Shown: piece by piece, positions 24,663 to 32,614 of the stretch
Numbering within the stretch: position 1 is the stretch's first letter
Layout: each line of letters begins with the position of its first letter
Assembly (NCBI RefSeq): GCF_017306585.1
Contig: NZ_JAFKIC010000158.1
Location: 1-37,005 of the forward strand
Direction of reading: 5' to 3'
From: Mesorhizobium sp.
GTDB lineage: Bacteria > Pseudomonadota > Alphaproteobacteria > Rhizobiales > Rhizobiaceae
DNA length: 37,005 nucleotides
Notes under the pieces: model-generated
Seen by the model: only the letters and a program-made list of their open reading frames with translations
Database searches by the model: none
Told to the model about the DNA's origin: nothing
Program-made: the position numbers and the translations under genes

Positions 24663-25679
24663 ATGCAGATCGGAATGATGGGACTGGGCCGGATGGGCGC
24701 CAACATGGTGCGCCGCCTGATGCGCGACAAGCATGAATGCGTCGTCTACGACATCAACCCCGCCAGCGTCGCGGCGCTGGTAAGCGACGGCGCGCTGGGC
24801 GCGGCCTCCCTGGAGGAATTCGTCGGCAAGCTCGCCAAGCCGCGCTGTGTCTGGCTGATGCTGCCGGCGGCGATCACCGGCAAGATCGCTGATCAGGTCG
24901 CCGCCCTGATGGAACCCGGCGACATCATCATCGACGGCGGCAATTCCTATTATCACGACGCCGTCGACCAGGCGGCCGAACTGGCGGCCAAGGGCCTGAA
25001 TTATGTCGATGTCGGCACCAGCGGCGGCGTCTGGGGCCTCGAGCGCGGCTACTGCCTGATGATCGGCGGCCCCGACGAGGCGGTCCAGCATCTCGATCCG
25101 ATCTTCGCAACGCTGGCGCCCGGCCTCGACGCCGGCGCGCCGACCCCGGACAAGGCGGCCGGCACGGCGCCCTATGGCTACCTGCATTGCGGCCCGAGCG
25201 GCGCCGGCCACTTCGTCAAGATGGTCCATAACGGCATCGAATACGGCGTCATGGCCGCCTATGCCGAGGGCATGAACATTTTGAAGTCGGCCAATGCCGG
25301 CAAAAGGCAGCGTACGGCGGACGCCGAGACCAGCCCGCTGGAAAACCCGCAATACTACCAGTTCGACATCGACCTGCCTCAGGTGGCCGAGGTCTGGCGC
25401 CATGGCAGCGTCATCGGCTCGTGGCTGCTCGATCTCACCGCCGGCGCACTGAAGAGCGATCCGGGTCTCGCCCAGTTCGGCGGCCGGGTCTCGGATTCGG
25501 GCGAAGGCCGCTGGACGCTGAAGGCGGCGATCGACACCGGCGTGCCGGCGCCGGTCCTGTCCTCGGCGCTGTTCGACCGCTTCTCCTCGCAGGGCGAATC
25601 CGAATTCGCCGACAAGCTGCTCTCGGCCATGCGCTACGCCTTTGGCGGCCATATCGAGAAGCCCAAGGCCGGCAAGTGA
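24663..25679 (+). CDS. gnd: 6-phosphogluconate dehydrogenase, decarboxylating, short (GndA/YqeC-like) type
   Basis: This 338-residue enzyme oxidatively decarboxylates 6-phosphogluconate to ribulose 5-phosphate. The Rossmann fingerprint is GLGRMG (residues 7-12). The substrate segment [17 protein letters not shown] and the catalytic stretch [14 protein letters not shown] supply Lys186 and Glu193. It is much shorter than the 470-residue E. coli enzyme and matches the short class, often NAD-preferring; cofactor use here is inferred from that class only. An insert around 215-240 ([17 protein letters not shown]) is slightly unusual. It lies 50 bases after the glucoamylase and 22 before zwf. Confidence 0.88.
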   Translation: MQIGMMGLGRMGANMVRRLMRDKHECVVYDINPASVAALVSDGALGAASLEEFVGKLAKPRCVWLMLPAAITGKIADQVAALMEPGDIIIDGGNSYYHDAVDQAAELAAKGLNYVDVGTSGGVWGLERGYCLMIGGPDEAVQHLDPIFATLAPGLDAGAPTPDKAAGTAPYGYLHCGPSGAGHFVKMVHNGIEYGVMAAYAEGMNILKSANAGKRQRTADAETSPLENPQYYQFDIDLPQVAEVWRHGSVIGSWLLDLTAGALKSDPGLAQFGGRVSDSGEGRWTLKAAIDTGVPAPVLSSALFDRFSSQGESEFADKLLSAMRYAFGGHIEKPKAGK

Positions 25680-25701
25680 CGCCAGAGCGGGAGACGCACG
25701 C

Positions 25702-27078
25702 ATGAGCCAGGAACGGTCCGACACGCTGGTGCTCTTCGGGGCGACCGGCGACCTCGCCCACAAGAAGATATTTCCGGCCCTCTACCAGATGGTCGCCAAA
25801 GGCACGCTCACCGAACCGGTGATCGGCGTCGCCTTCGACGCCTGGGACCTGAAACAGCTGCAGGACCGCGCCCGTGACGGCATCGTCAACGCGCTCGGCC
25901 AGGTCGACGAGAAAGTGTTCGCCAAGTTCGCCTCGCAACTGCGCTATGTCAGCGGCGACTACCGCGACCCCGCCACCTTCGAGAAGTTGAAAACGGCGCT
26001 GGGCAGCGCGCAGCGGCCGCTGCACTACATGGCGGTGCCGCCGACCATGTTCGAGACCGTCGTGCAGGGGCTGGAGCAGTCCGGCACCGCGCATGGCGCG
26101 CGGCTGATGGTGGAAAAGCCCTTCGGCCACGACCTGCAATCGGCGCGCTGGCTGAACCGGGTGCTCCACCTGGTGTTCGACGAACAGTCGATCTTCCGCA
26201 TCGACCACTATCTCGGCAAGGAAGCGATCCAGAACCTGCTCTATTTCCGCTTCGCCAATTCCTTCCTCGAGCCGATCTGGAACCGCAATTTCGTCGAGAG
26301 CGTGCAGATCACGATGGCCGAGGATTTCGGCGTCGAAGGTCGCGGCAAGTTCTATGACGATGTCGGTTGCATCCGCGACGTCATCGAGAACCATCTGCTC
26401 AACATCCTCTTGCTGCTCGCCATGGAGCCGCCGGTCGGCCGTTCTGCCGACGACCTCATCGACGAGAAGGTGCAAGTGTTGCGAGCCATCCGCACGCTGA
26501 CGAAGGACGATGTCGTGCGCGGCCAGTTCGCCGGCTATCTGGCCGAACCCGGCGTCAGGCCCAATTCGCCGGTCGAGACCTTTGCCGCGGTGCGCTTCTT
26601 CGTCGACACCTGGCGCTGGCAGGATGTGCCCTTCTTCATCCGCGCCGGCAAGAACATGCCGGTGCATGTCACCGAAGTGGTGGTGCGGCTGAAGCGGCCG
26701 CCGCTCGATGTCTTCGACCCGATCAAGCCCGCCGACCAGAACTATGTGCGCTTCCGCATCGACCCGCAGGTGATGATCGCTATCGGCGCCCAGCGCAAGG
26801 CGCCCGGCGACGACATGATCGGCGAGCAGGTGGAGCTCACCGCGCTCGACGACTCCAAGGGCGACATGCCGCCCTATGAGCGGCTGATCGGCGACGCCAT
26901 GAACGGCAACGGCCAGCTCTTCACCCGCCAGGACGCCGCCGAACTTGCCTGGCGCATCGTCGGGCCGGTGCTCGGCGATACCACGCCGCCGCACATCTAT
27001 GAGCCGAAGACATGGGGACCGGCGGACGCCATGGCCGGCTTCGGCCCGCCCAATGGCTGGATCGACCCGGTGGCATGA
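25702..27078 (+). CDS. zwf: Glucose-6-phosphate 1-dehydrogenase
   Basis: This 458-residue enzyme oxidises glucose 6-phosphate to 6-phosphogluconolactone. The dinucleotide motif is [10 protein letters not shown] near residues 13-22, EKPFG follows near 139, and the active-site signature RIDHYLGKE places His169 as catalytic base. RAGKNMP and the IQP-like RIDPQ segments are typical. It is somewhat shorter than the usual 480-500 residues but no core motif is missing. GGGAG precedes the ATG. Its product lactone needs a 6-phosphogluconolactonase, which the operon does not encode. Rhizobia often carry more than one zwf; whether this is the main one cannot be told. Confidence 0.9.
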   Translation: MSQERSDTLVLFGATGDLAHKKIFPALYQMVAKGTLTEPVIGVAFDAWDLKQLQDRARDGIVNALGQVDEKVFAKFASQLRYVSGDYRDPATFEKLKTALGSAQRPLHYMAVPPTMFETVVQGLEQSGTAHGARLMVEKPFGHDLQSARWLNRVLHLVFDEQSIFRIDHYLGKEAIQNLLYFRFANSFLEPIWNRNFVESVQITMAEDFGVEGRGKFYDDVGCIRDVIENHLLNILLLLAMEPPVGRSADDLIDEKVQVLRAIRTLTKDDVVRGQFAGYLAEPGVRPNSPVETFAAVRFFVDTWRWQDVPFFIRAGKNMPVHVTEVVVRLKRPPLDVFDPIKPADQNYVRFRIDPQVMIAIGAQRKAPGDDMIGEQVELTALDDSKGDMPPYERLIGDAMNGNGQLFTRQDAAELAWRIVGPVLGDTTPPHIYEPKTWGPADAMAGFGPPNGWIDPVA

Positions 27079-27109
27079 ACGCCCGGGTGGCATCAACGGA
27101 GGGGAAGCA

Positions 27110-27814
27110 ATGGCCAAGACGGTGAAGAAAGCAGCATCCGGTCCTGAACAGGTCGTGCTGGCGATCGATATAGGCGGTTCGCACGTCAAGATCCTGGCCA
27201 GCGACGGCGGCGCCGAGCGACGGGCCGATTCCGGCCCCGACCTGACGCCTCGGCAGATGATCGACAAGGTGAAGGCGCTGGCCGAGGGCCTGTCCTACGA
27301 CGTCGTCTCGATGGGTTATCCCGGCCCGGTCCGCCAGAACAAACCGACGCGCGACCCCATGAACCTCGGCAAGGGTTGGGCCGGCTTCGACTTCGCCGCC
27401 GAATTCGGCAAGCCGGTCAAGGTCGTCAATGACGCGCTGATGCAGGCCATCGGCAGCTACGAGGGCGGGCGCATGCTGTTTCTCGGGCTGGGAACGGGCC
27501 TCGGTGCCGCGATGGTCCTCGAAAGCGTGGCCCAGCCGATGGAACTTGCCCATCTCCCCTACAAGAAGGGTGGAAGCTTCGAGGACTATGTCGGCGAACG
27601 CGGCCTGGAAAAGCGCGGCAAGAAGAAATGGCGCAAACATGTCTTCGACGTCGTCGACCGGCTGCGGGCGGGACTGCAGCCGGATTATGTCGTCATCGGT
27701 GGCGGCAATGTCGACAAGCTCGACGAACTGCCTGCCGGGTCGAGGCGCGGCGACAACACACGCGCTTTCGAAGGCGGATTTCGTCTGTGGCGAGACAAGG
27801 CGCTGATCGTCTGA
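27110..27814 (+). CDS. ppgK: Polyphosphate glucokinase-like ROK-family kinase
   Basis: This 234-residue kinase would phosphorylate glucose to glucose 6-phosphate using inorganic polyphosphate. The phosphate-binding loop is DIGGSHVK (residues 20-27), MGYPGPV follows, the catalytic base is Asp108 in VVNDALMQ, and LGLGTGLGAAMV is the second glycine loop. The ROK zinc motif CxCGxxGCxE is absent and replaced by ELAHLPYKKGGSFEDYVGE, then KKWRKHV, matching the polyphosphate-glucokinase branch (EFGHL, then K-W-K in mycobacterial enzymes). It is a little short for the family. GGAGGGG precedes the ATG. ATP use is not excluded by sequence. It ends the glucoamylase operon. Confidence 0.78.
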   Translation: MAKTVKKAASGPEQVVLAIDIGGSHVKILASDGGAERRADSGPDLTPRQMIDKVKALAEGLSYDVVSMGYPGPVRQNKPTRDPMNLGKGWAGFDFAAEFGKPVKVVNDALMQAIGSYEGGRMLFLGLGTGLGAAMVLESVAQPMELAHLPYKKGGSFEDYVGERGLEKRGKKKWRKHVFDVVDRLRAGLQPDYVVIGGGNVDKLDELPAGSRRGDNTRAFEGGFRLWRDKALIV

Positions 27815-28029
27815 TATTATTACAGTTTAGTATAGTTGTTCAAAATAACGTGTGACGCCACGTCAGTGATTGCGCGGCGCAGATTTGCCGACTAGGAATT
27901 CTGGTCAAATTACACTGCGGCGCGCCCAGGGCATATGTGAAAGCCGCTCCAGCACTTTGAGTTCGCGCGGCGGCCTTTCGAAAACGATCCCGATTTTCGA
28001 GGCCACGCGCCATAGACGGAGGAACTAGA
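27815..28029 (+). promoter_or_regulatory. AT-rich upstream region of the MucR-type gene
   Basis: The 5' part (about 27815-27850) is unusually AT-rich for this genome, and TGACG-CCA-CGTCA (27853-27865) is a perfect 5-3-5 palindrome. Ros/MucR proteins commonly bind AT-rich, poorly conserved sites in their own promoters, so autoregulation is plausible. No clear terminator for the preceding operon was found. GGAGG lies just before the TTG start at 28030. Confidence 0.35.
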
Positions 28030-28494
28030 TTGACCGACGACAGCAACGAGGCCCGCAAGGACATCGACCTTCTGGAGCTGACCGCCCACATCGTATCCGC
28101 TTACGTCGAGAAGAATCGCCTGCCCGCCTCCGGCCTTGCGGACCTGATCGCCAGCGTCGCCACCTCGATCGGCGGGCTCGGCAAGCCGGCCGCGCCCGTC
28201 GCCGAACCCCTGGTTCCGGCGGTCAATCCCAAGAAGTCGGTGACGCCGGATTTCATCATCTGCCTCGAGGACGGCAAGAAGTTTAAATCGCTGAAGCGGC
28301 ACCTTGGCGTGCATTTCGGCCTGACCCCGGATGCCTACCGCGCCAAATGGGGCCTGCCGTCGGACTATCCGATGGTCGCCCCGAACTACGCGGCGTCGCG
28401 TTCCGAACTGGCGAAGTCGATCGGCCTCGGCCGCAAGGCCGTCGAAGTGGCGCCCGCCAAGACCAAGGGACGCAAGGCCAAGGTCTCGGCCTGA
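28030..28494 (+). CDS. MucR/Ros-family zinc-finger transcriptional regulator
   Basis: This 154-residue DNA-binding protein belongs to the Ros/MucR family, global regulators of exopolysaccharide, motility and symbiosis genes in rhizobia. The N-terminal helix region (residues 10-50, DLLELTAHIVSAYVEKNRL) is the oligomerisation part. The Ros-type finger spans about 73-115: CLEDGKKFKSLKRHLGVHFGL, with Cys78-x2-Asp81-x9-His91-x3-His95, so the second ligand is Asp rather than Cys, as known for some Ros homologues. YRAKWGLPSDYPMVAPNYA is highly typical, and the C terminus is Lys-rich. The start is a TTG after GGAGG; no upstream ATG fits. A good terminator follows. Confidence 0.88.
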   Translation: MTDDSNEARKDIDLLELTAHIVSAYVEKNRLPASGLADLIASVATSIGGLGKPAAPVAEPLVPAVNPKKSVTPDFIICLEDGKKFKSLKRHLGVHFGLTPDAYRAKWGLPSDYPMVAPNYAASRSELAKSIGLGRKAVEVAPAKTKGRKAKVSA

Positions 28495-28534
28495 GGGACC
28501 CGGCCCTGAGCCAACAGTTAGGACGACTGGAATA

Positions 28535-28576
28535 GAAGCCTGCCGGCGAAACCGCCTTGGCAGGCTTCGTGTTTTT
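28535..28576 (+). terminator. Rho-independent terminator of the MucR-type gene
   Basis: GAAGCCTGCC (28535-28544) pairs perfectly with GGCAGGCTTC (28559-28568) around a 14-base loop, followed by GTGTTTTTG. It lies 41 bases after the stop codon and 42 before the next start, so the two genes are probably separate units. Confidence 0.8.
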
Positions 28577-28617
28577 GTGGCTTGGATGAACCTTGGAATT
28601 TTTCTGAGGGGGAAGCC

Positions 28618-29718
28618 ATGAACTACGCCAGGATGGTCATCGAGAAGGAAGCGCCGGAGGAATACGGCTACGATCGTATCCGCTACAATCTCTCCGAAAG
28701 CTCGATCGCCGACCAGAAGCTGTCCGACATCGGCCTGTCGGTGCCCGACCTGACGCTGTTTTATGGAGAACATCGCGGCGACAAGCCGTTGCGCGCGCTG
28801 ATCGCGGCGCAGGATGCCGGCATCTCATCAGACGATGTGCTGGTCACGGCAGGTGCAGCCGGCGCGCTGTTCATCATTTCGACCGCGTTGCTGTCGGCGA
28901 GCGACCATCTCGTCGTCATCCGTCCCAACTACGCCACCAACATCGAGACGCCCCGGGCGATCGGCTGCGCCATCAGCTTTGTCGACCTCCGTTTCGAGGA
29001 TGGTTTCGCCATCGATGTCGAGGCGATCAAGGCGGCGATGCGGCCCAACACCAGGCTGATCAGCGTCACCTGCCCGCACAATCCGACGGGTACGATGATG
29101 TCGCGGGCCGACCTCGACGCGCTGGTGGCGCTGGCCGAGAGCCGTGACTGCCGGTTGCTGGTCGACGAGACCTATCGCGACCTCTCCTATGGCAGGCGCC
29201 TGCCCTCGGCGGCATCGCTCAGCCCGAAGGCGATCAGCGTCTCGTCGCTGTCGAAAGCCTTCGGCATTCCCGGCATCCGCATCGGCTGGCTGATCACCAG
29301 GGACCCAGCGCTTCAGGAGACATTCCTCGCCGCCAAGGAGCAGATCGGCATCTGCGGCAGCGTCATCGACGAAGGCATTGCGCGCGGCATGCTTGAGCGG
29401 CGCGACGCGTTCCTCGCGACACTGCTGCCCGAAATGGCCAAACGCCGCGACATCGTCCAGGCCTGGATCGACAAGGAGCCGCTGGTCGACTGGGTGCGAC
29501 CCGAAGCTGGCGTCGTCGGCTTCCCGCGCCTCAATGTCGAGCCCGGCTTCGACCTCGACCGCTTCTATGCCGAGCTGCTGGAAAACCACGGCACCTATGT
29601 CGGTCCCGGCCACTGGTTCGAGATGGACAAGCGCTTCTTCCGCGTCGGCTTCGGCTGGCCGACCGAGGCCGAGCTGAGGGGCGGACTGGACGCCATTTCG
29701 GCAGCACTGCGCCGGTAA
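28618..29718 (+). CDS. PLP-dependent class I/II aminotransferase
   Basis: This 366-residue fold-type I enzyme would transfer an amino group using pyridoxal phosphate in the cytoplasm. The N-terminal half has TAGAAGALF (cofactor phosphate region), CPHNPTG at about 156-162 (with the conserved Asn), and VDETYRDLSYG (Asp and Tyr binding the ring). The Schiff-base lysine is Lys213 in SSLSKAFGIPGIRIGW, and the C-terminal Arg in FFRVGFGW would bind the substrate carboxylate. GAGGGGG precedes the ATG; an upstream start at 28582 is not needed. The amino donor cannot be read from the sequence, and no biosynthetic neighbours narrow it. Confidence 0.86.
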   Translation: MNYARMVIEKEAPEEYGYDRIRYNLSESSIADQKLSDIGLSVPDLTLFYGEHRGDKPLRALIAAQDAGISSDDVLVTAGAAGALFIISTALLSASDHLVVIRPNYATNIETPRAIGCAISFVDLRFEDGFAIDVEAIKAAMRPNTRLISVTCPHNPTGTMMSRADLDALVALAESRDCRLLVDETYRDLSYGRRLPSAASLSPKAISVSSLSKAFGIPGIRIGWLITRDPALQETFLAAKEQIGICGSVIDEGIARGMLERRDAFLATLLPEMAKRRDIVQAWIDKEPLVDWVRPEAGVVGFPRLNVEPGFDLDRFYAELLENHGTYVGPGHWFEMDKRFFRVGFGWPTEAELRGGLDAISAALRR

Positions 29719-29837
29719 CTTCCTCGTGCGATCGGCGCCACGAGGCGAAAGTCCCTTGATCCGGGTCGGATTCTGACGCATATGCGCGCCGAACTTTATC
29801 AAGTTACATTGGCCGGAACAGCGCCCGTTCGGGAAGT

Positions 29838-29868
29838 GCCCCGCCGGCCATCGCATCGGGGCCTTTTT
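29838..29868 (+). terminator. Short terminator-like hairpin ending at the MFS start
   Basis: GCCCCG (29838-29843) pairs with CGGGGC (29857-29862) and is followed by CTTTTT, which ends 2 bases before the MFS start codon at 29871. It could end the aminotransferase transcript. It also leaves no room for a normal ribosome binding site for the next gene, so it may instead be a 5' leader structure. Confidence 0.5.
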
Positions 29869-29870
29869 CC

Positions 29871-31109
29871 ATGACATCTGAACAGATTTCGCCGGAGCAG
29901 CGTTACGCCGCGTTCCGGCACAAAGCCTTCCTCAGCTACTGGGCGGCGCGTTTCCTCACCACCTTCGCCACCATGATCGTCTCGGTCGCGGTCGGCTGGC
30001 AGGTCTACGATCTGACGCGCGATCCCTTCGACCTCGGCATTGTCGGCATCGTCCAGTTCCTGCCTTCACTGCTGCTGGTGCTGGTCACCGGCGTCGTCGC
30101 CGACCGCTTCGGGCGCCGGCTGATCATGACCCTGTCGACATTGATCGAGGGCGCCTGCGCGCTTGCCCTGCTGATGCTGACGCTGCGCGGACTGACCAGC
30201 CCGCTGCCGATCTTCGCCGTGCTGGTCCTGTTCGGCATCGCCCGCGCCTTCTATGGCCCGGCATCGTCCTCGCTGTTCGCCAATCTCGTCCCGCCGGAGG
30301 ATTTCGCCAACGCGATTGCCTGGAATTCATCCGCCTGGCAGACCGCGACCATCATCGGCCCGGTCGCCGGCGGCCTGCTCTACGGCGTCTCGCCGGAAGC
30401 CGCCTATGCGACGGCGGCCTTATTGATGCTGATTGCCGCGCTGCTGATCTTCACCATTCCAAAGCCGGCGCAGCAGACCGCCACCGACAAGCCGACGATG
30501 GAAACCCTGTTTGCCGGCTTCCGATACATCTGGAGCGAGAAGATCGTGCTCGGCGCCATCTCGCTCGATCTCTTCGCCGTGCTTCTCTCCGGCGCCTCGG
30601 CGCTGCTGCCGGTCTATGCCCGCGACATCCTGCAGCTCAGCCCCTGGGGCCTCGGCCTGCTGCGTTCCGCGCCCGGCATCGGCGCCATCTGCGTTGCCGT
30701 CTGGCTGGCCGGCCACCCGATCCGCGACCATGCCGGCAAGATCATGCTGAGCTTCGTGGCGGCGTTCGGGGCCTGCACCGTGCTGTTCGGCCTGTCCACC
30801 CTCACCTGGCTGTCGATCGCGGCCCTTGCCTTGCTCGGCGCCACCGACATGTTCAGCGTCTACATCAGGGAAACGCTGATCCAGCTCTGGACGCCCGATG
30901 AGGTCCGCGGCCGCGTCAACGCCGTCAACCAGGTCTTCGTCGGCGCCTCCAACGAGGTCGGCGAATTCCGCGCGGGAACGATGGCGGCGCTCATCGGCAC
31001 GGTCCCGGCGGTGGTGGTTGGTGGCATCGGCGCCGTCGCCGTCGCGGGGCTATGGGCCTGGCTGTTCCCGGCACTGAGGCAAGTGCGGCATCTCAACAGC
31101 CGGGATTGA
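29871..31109 (+). CDS. MFS exporter of the EntS-like (MFS_3) family
   Basis: This 412-residue transporter has about 12 hydrophobic segments and the MFS_3 pattern of the enterobactin exporter EntS and similar pumps: FLSYWAARFLTTFATMIVSVAVGWQVYDLT near residues 19-50, motif A-like GVVADRFGRRLIM, and GPASSSLFANLVPPEDFANAIAWNS. A second GATDMFSVYIRETLIQLWTPDEVRGRVNAVN segment is family-typical. No start codon lies in frame nearby upstream, so ATG 29871 is the only choice, although directly preceded by a T run rather than a ribosome binding site. The substrate is unknown. Confidence 0.86.
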   Translation: MTSEQISPEQRYAAFRHKAFLSYWAARFLTTFATMIVSVAVGWQVYDLTRDPFDLGIVGIVQFLPSLLLVLVTGVVADRFGRRLIMTLSTLIEGACALALLMLTLRGLTSPLPIFAVLVLFGIARAFYGPASSSLFANLVPPEDFANAIAWNSSAWQTATIIGPVAGGLLYGVSPEAAYATAALLMLIAALLIFTIPKPAQQTATDKPTMETLFAGFRYIWSEKIVLGAISLDLFAVLLSGASALLPVYARDILQLSPWGLGLLRSAPGIGAICVAVWLAGHPIRDHAGKIMLSFVAAFGACTVLFGLSTLTWLSIAALALLGATDMFSVYIRETLIQLWTPDEVRGRVNAVNQVFVGASNEVGEFRAGTMAALIGTVPAVVVGGIGAVAVAGLWAWLFPALRQVRHLNSRD

Positions 31110-31154
31110 TTCGGTAGCGGGTCTAAGCGGAGGATCCGGCAGATGGGCCAATAT

Positions 31155-31886
31155 CTATGTTGGCTCGGGCTCATCGCCTAGTTCAAGCAGAAGGTCATGT
31201 ACGTTCTGTATCTCAGGTGCCAGATCATCCATTGAGATCAAGTTATCTCTATGAAGCTGTACAATCCTCGGGCATCGAACCCTTGGCAACTTGTCCCGGC
31301 GCCCCGCAGACGTTTCAAAATCGCAACTGAGATCGGCCAGTTCTACGCGCGCCTCTTCGAAATCGTCAGTCGAATATGCGTGATGAATGATTGAAAGCAG
31401 GATCGTGATTGTGTGATCATCAAGTCGCTCCCTTCTCGGAAAGGGGAACTGAAAAATTGGACTCTGGTCTTTTACCAGATAGAGTTCAAGACCAATTGCG
31501 GCTGTTCTCTTTAGGCCAAGAGGAAGATTTCGCGGCGGATGATCGTAGGCAAGATAATTTTGCGGACGAACTAGGTCGAAGAGCGTCAGAGCGGCATCAA
31601 CATTGATGTCCTCGTCCACACCGTTGCAGGCAATCCGTATGTGCTTTTCAAGCGACTCACGATCAACGGGCGGAGATAAATCGAGACCCCGGGTCACTCC
31701 GTAGATTGAAGCGATAGCGCCACGGAAGTGGCGATAGCTCGGAAACTTTCCTCCGTCGACCGCTCGATGGAGATATTTTCTAAGCCATTCTTTGCGAAGA
31801 AGCCGGGAAATGGTGACAGCTTGCGCAAGATCAATGAACTGAATGCGATTGAGAAGGCCAACTGCCTTTCGCTTCATTTTCCCCAA
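31155..31886 (-). CDS. Unrecognised protein paired with a Panacea gene (candidate toxin)
   Basis: I do not recognise this 243-residue soluble protein. The N-terminal third is basic (KMKRKAVGLLNR, RLLRKEWLRKYLHRAVDGG, SYRHFRGAIASIYG), the middle has RPQNYLAYDHPPRNLPLGLKR and FQFPFPRRERLDDHTITILLSIIHHAYS, and the C terminus is acidic (LLLELGDEPEPT). No signal peptide or membrane helix is seen. It starts with TTG 31886 after AGAGG at 6 bases (ATG 31877 is the alternative), and that ribosome site overlaps the stop of the Panacea gene, so the two are translationally coupled. Base use is unlike the neighbours: 25 of 60 bases at 31201-31260 are G or C, against 41 of 60 at 30781-30840. Its position fits the toxin of a toxin-antitoxin pair, but no toxin fold is recognised; a non-toxin partner is possible. 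Confidence 0.7.
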   Translation of the reverse strand: MGKMKRKAVGLLNRIQFIDLAQAVTISRLLRKEWLRKYLHRAVDGGKFPSYRHFRGAIASIYGVTRGLDLSPPVDRESLEKHIRIACNGVDEDINVDAALTLFDLVRPQNYLAYDHPPRNLPLGLKRTAAIGLELYLVKDQSPIFQFPFPRRERLDDHTITILLSIIHHAYSTDDFEEARVELADLSCDFETSAGRRDKLPRVRCPRIVQLHRDNLISMDDLAPEIQNVHDLLLELGDEPEPT

Positions 31887-31895
31887 TAAACACCT

Positions 31896-32384
31896 CTAAA
31901 CGGTCTGCAGACCTTCAAAATAAGAGGAGATCAAATCGTTTTTGATTCGCATCCCGATGTTAACATGGAATTTTGCGGCCTCTATGGTCCTTGACCAAGG
32001 CGTGCCCTGCTGATGGGTGATATCCACAAGGGCAAAGCTGGGAATTTCCAGATACTTATAAAGATGCTGTTCTATTGTCGCTACAGCTGCGTTGTCTACC
32101 AACTTTGGAAAAGGCAAAGTTATGCGCCTCACTGGATCCAACTTCTTTGCTAGTTCGGTAATTGGCTGATCTCCGAACGCCTTGAAAGCATCATATACAG
32201 ACCGCTGTACTGGACCAAAGTCCCACGCCTCGAATTCGGATTTGATTAGAGGTTGCCGATGTTCCAAGAGATGATGACCATGCAGGAAATAGAGAATCTT
32301 CTGAACGTCGATCTGCGTGACTTCTAATTCTTCCGCCCATACTCGATGAAGTATTTCATTGGCGATCAGCCGCGCGTCAAACAT
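31896..32384 (-). CDS. Panacea-domain (DUF4065, SocA-like) protein, candidate antitoxin
   Basis: This 162-residue protein matches the Panacea/DUF4065 domain over nearly its whole length. The key pattern IDVQKILYFLHGHHL (about 25-39) followed by PLIKSEFEAWDFGPVQRSVYDAFKAFG (about 45-71) is the domain core. The domain is known in SocA of Caulobacter and as a neutralising part of many PanAT toxin-antitoxin pairs; it also occurs in phage and other contexts. The ATG at 32384 is preferred over TTG 32405 because GAGG precedes it and the domain begins at once. It is the first gene of a two-gene operon and has the same low GC (27 of 60 at 32281-32340). An antitoxin role is inferred. Confidence 0.8.
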   Translation of the reverse strand: MFDARLIANEILHRVWAEELEVTQIDVQKILYFLHGHHLLEHRQPLIKSEFEAWDFGPVQRSVYDAFKAFGDQPITELAKKLDPVRRITLPFPKLVDNAAVATIEQHLYKYLEIPSFALVDITHQQGTPWSRTIEAAKFHVNIGMRIKNDLISSYFEGLQTV

Positions 32385-32427
32385 GTGTTCCGCCTCATTT
32401 TTCAACTCAAACAGGGTACAAACCGAG

Positions 32428-32455
32428 ATTTAAGGTGACCTTAACAGTATGACAA
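32428..32455 (-). promoter_or_regulatory. Promoter with embedded palindrome before the Panacea operon
   Basis: TTAAGGTGACCTTAA (32430-32444) is a perfect palindrome with 7-base arms. On the minus strand a sigma-70-like -35 TTGTCA (plus 32450-32455) and -10 TTAAAT (plus 32428-32433) are 16 bases apart, so the palindrome fills the spacer and -10. This is where a repressor would block transcription and suggests autoregulation by the operon's own product or an unlinked factor. The rest of 32456-32614 shows nothing recognisable. Confidence 0.6.
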
Positions 32456-32614
32456 CGCCCGGAAAGCTGAGACGTTCATTAGCCCCACCTTTCTCAGCCG
32501 AAGCTCTGAGCATCTGCGAGCGCATCCTGTATGGGCGGAACTCGCTCTGCCGGCATCACAGCAATGCGGTCCGGAGCACCGGGCCCCCCTTCCAATTCCG
32601 TCACTTGGGTTTAC

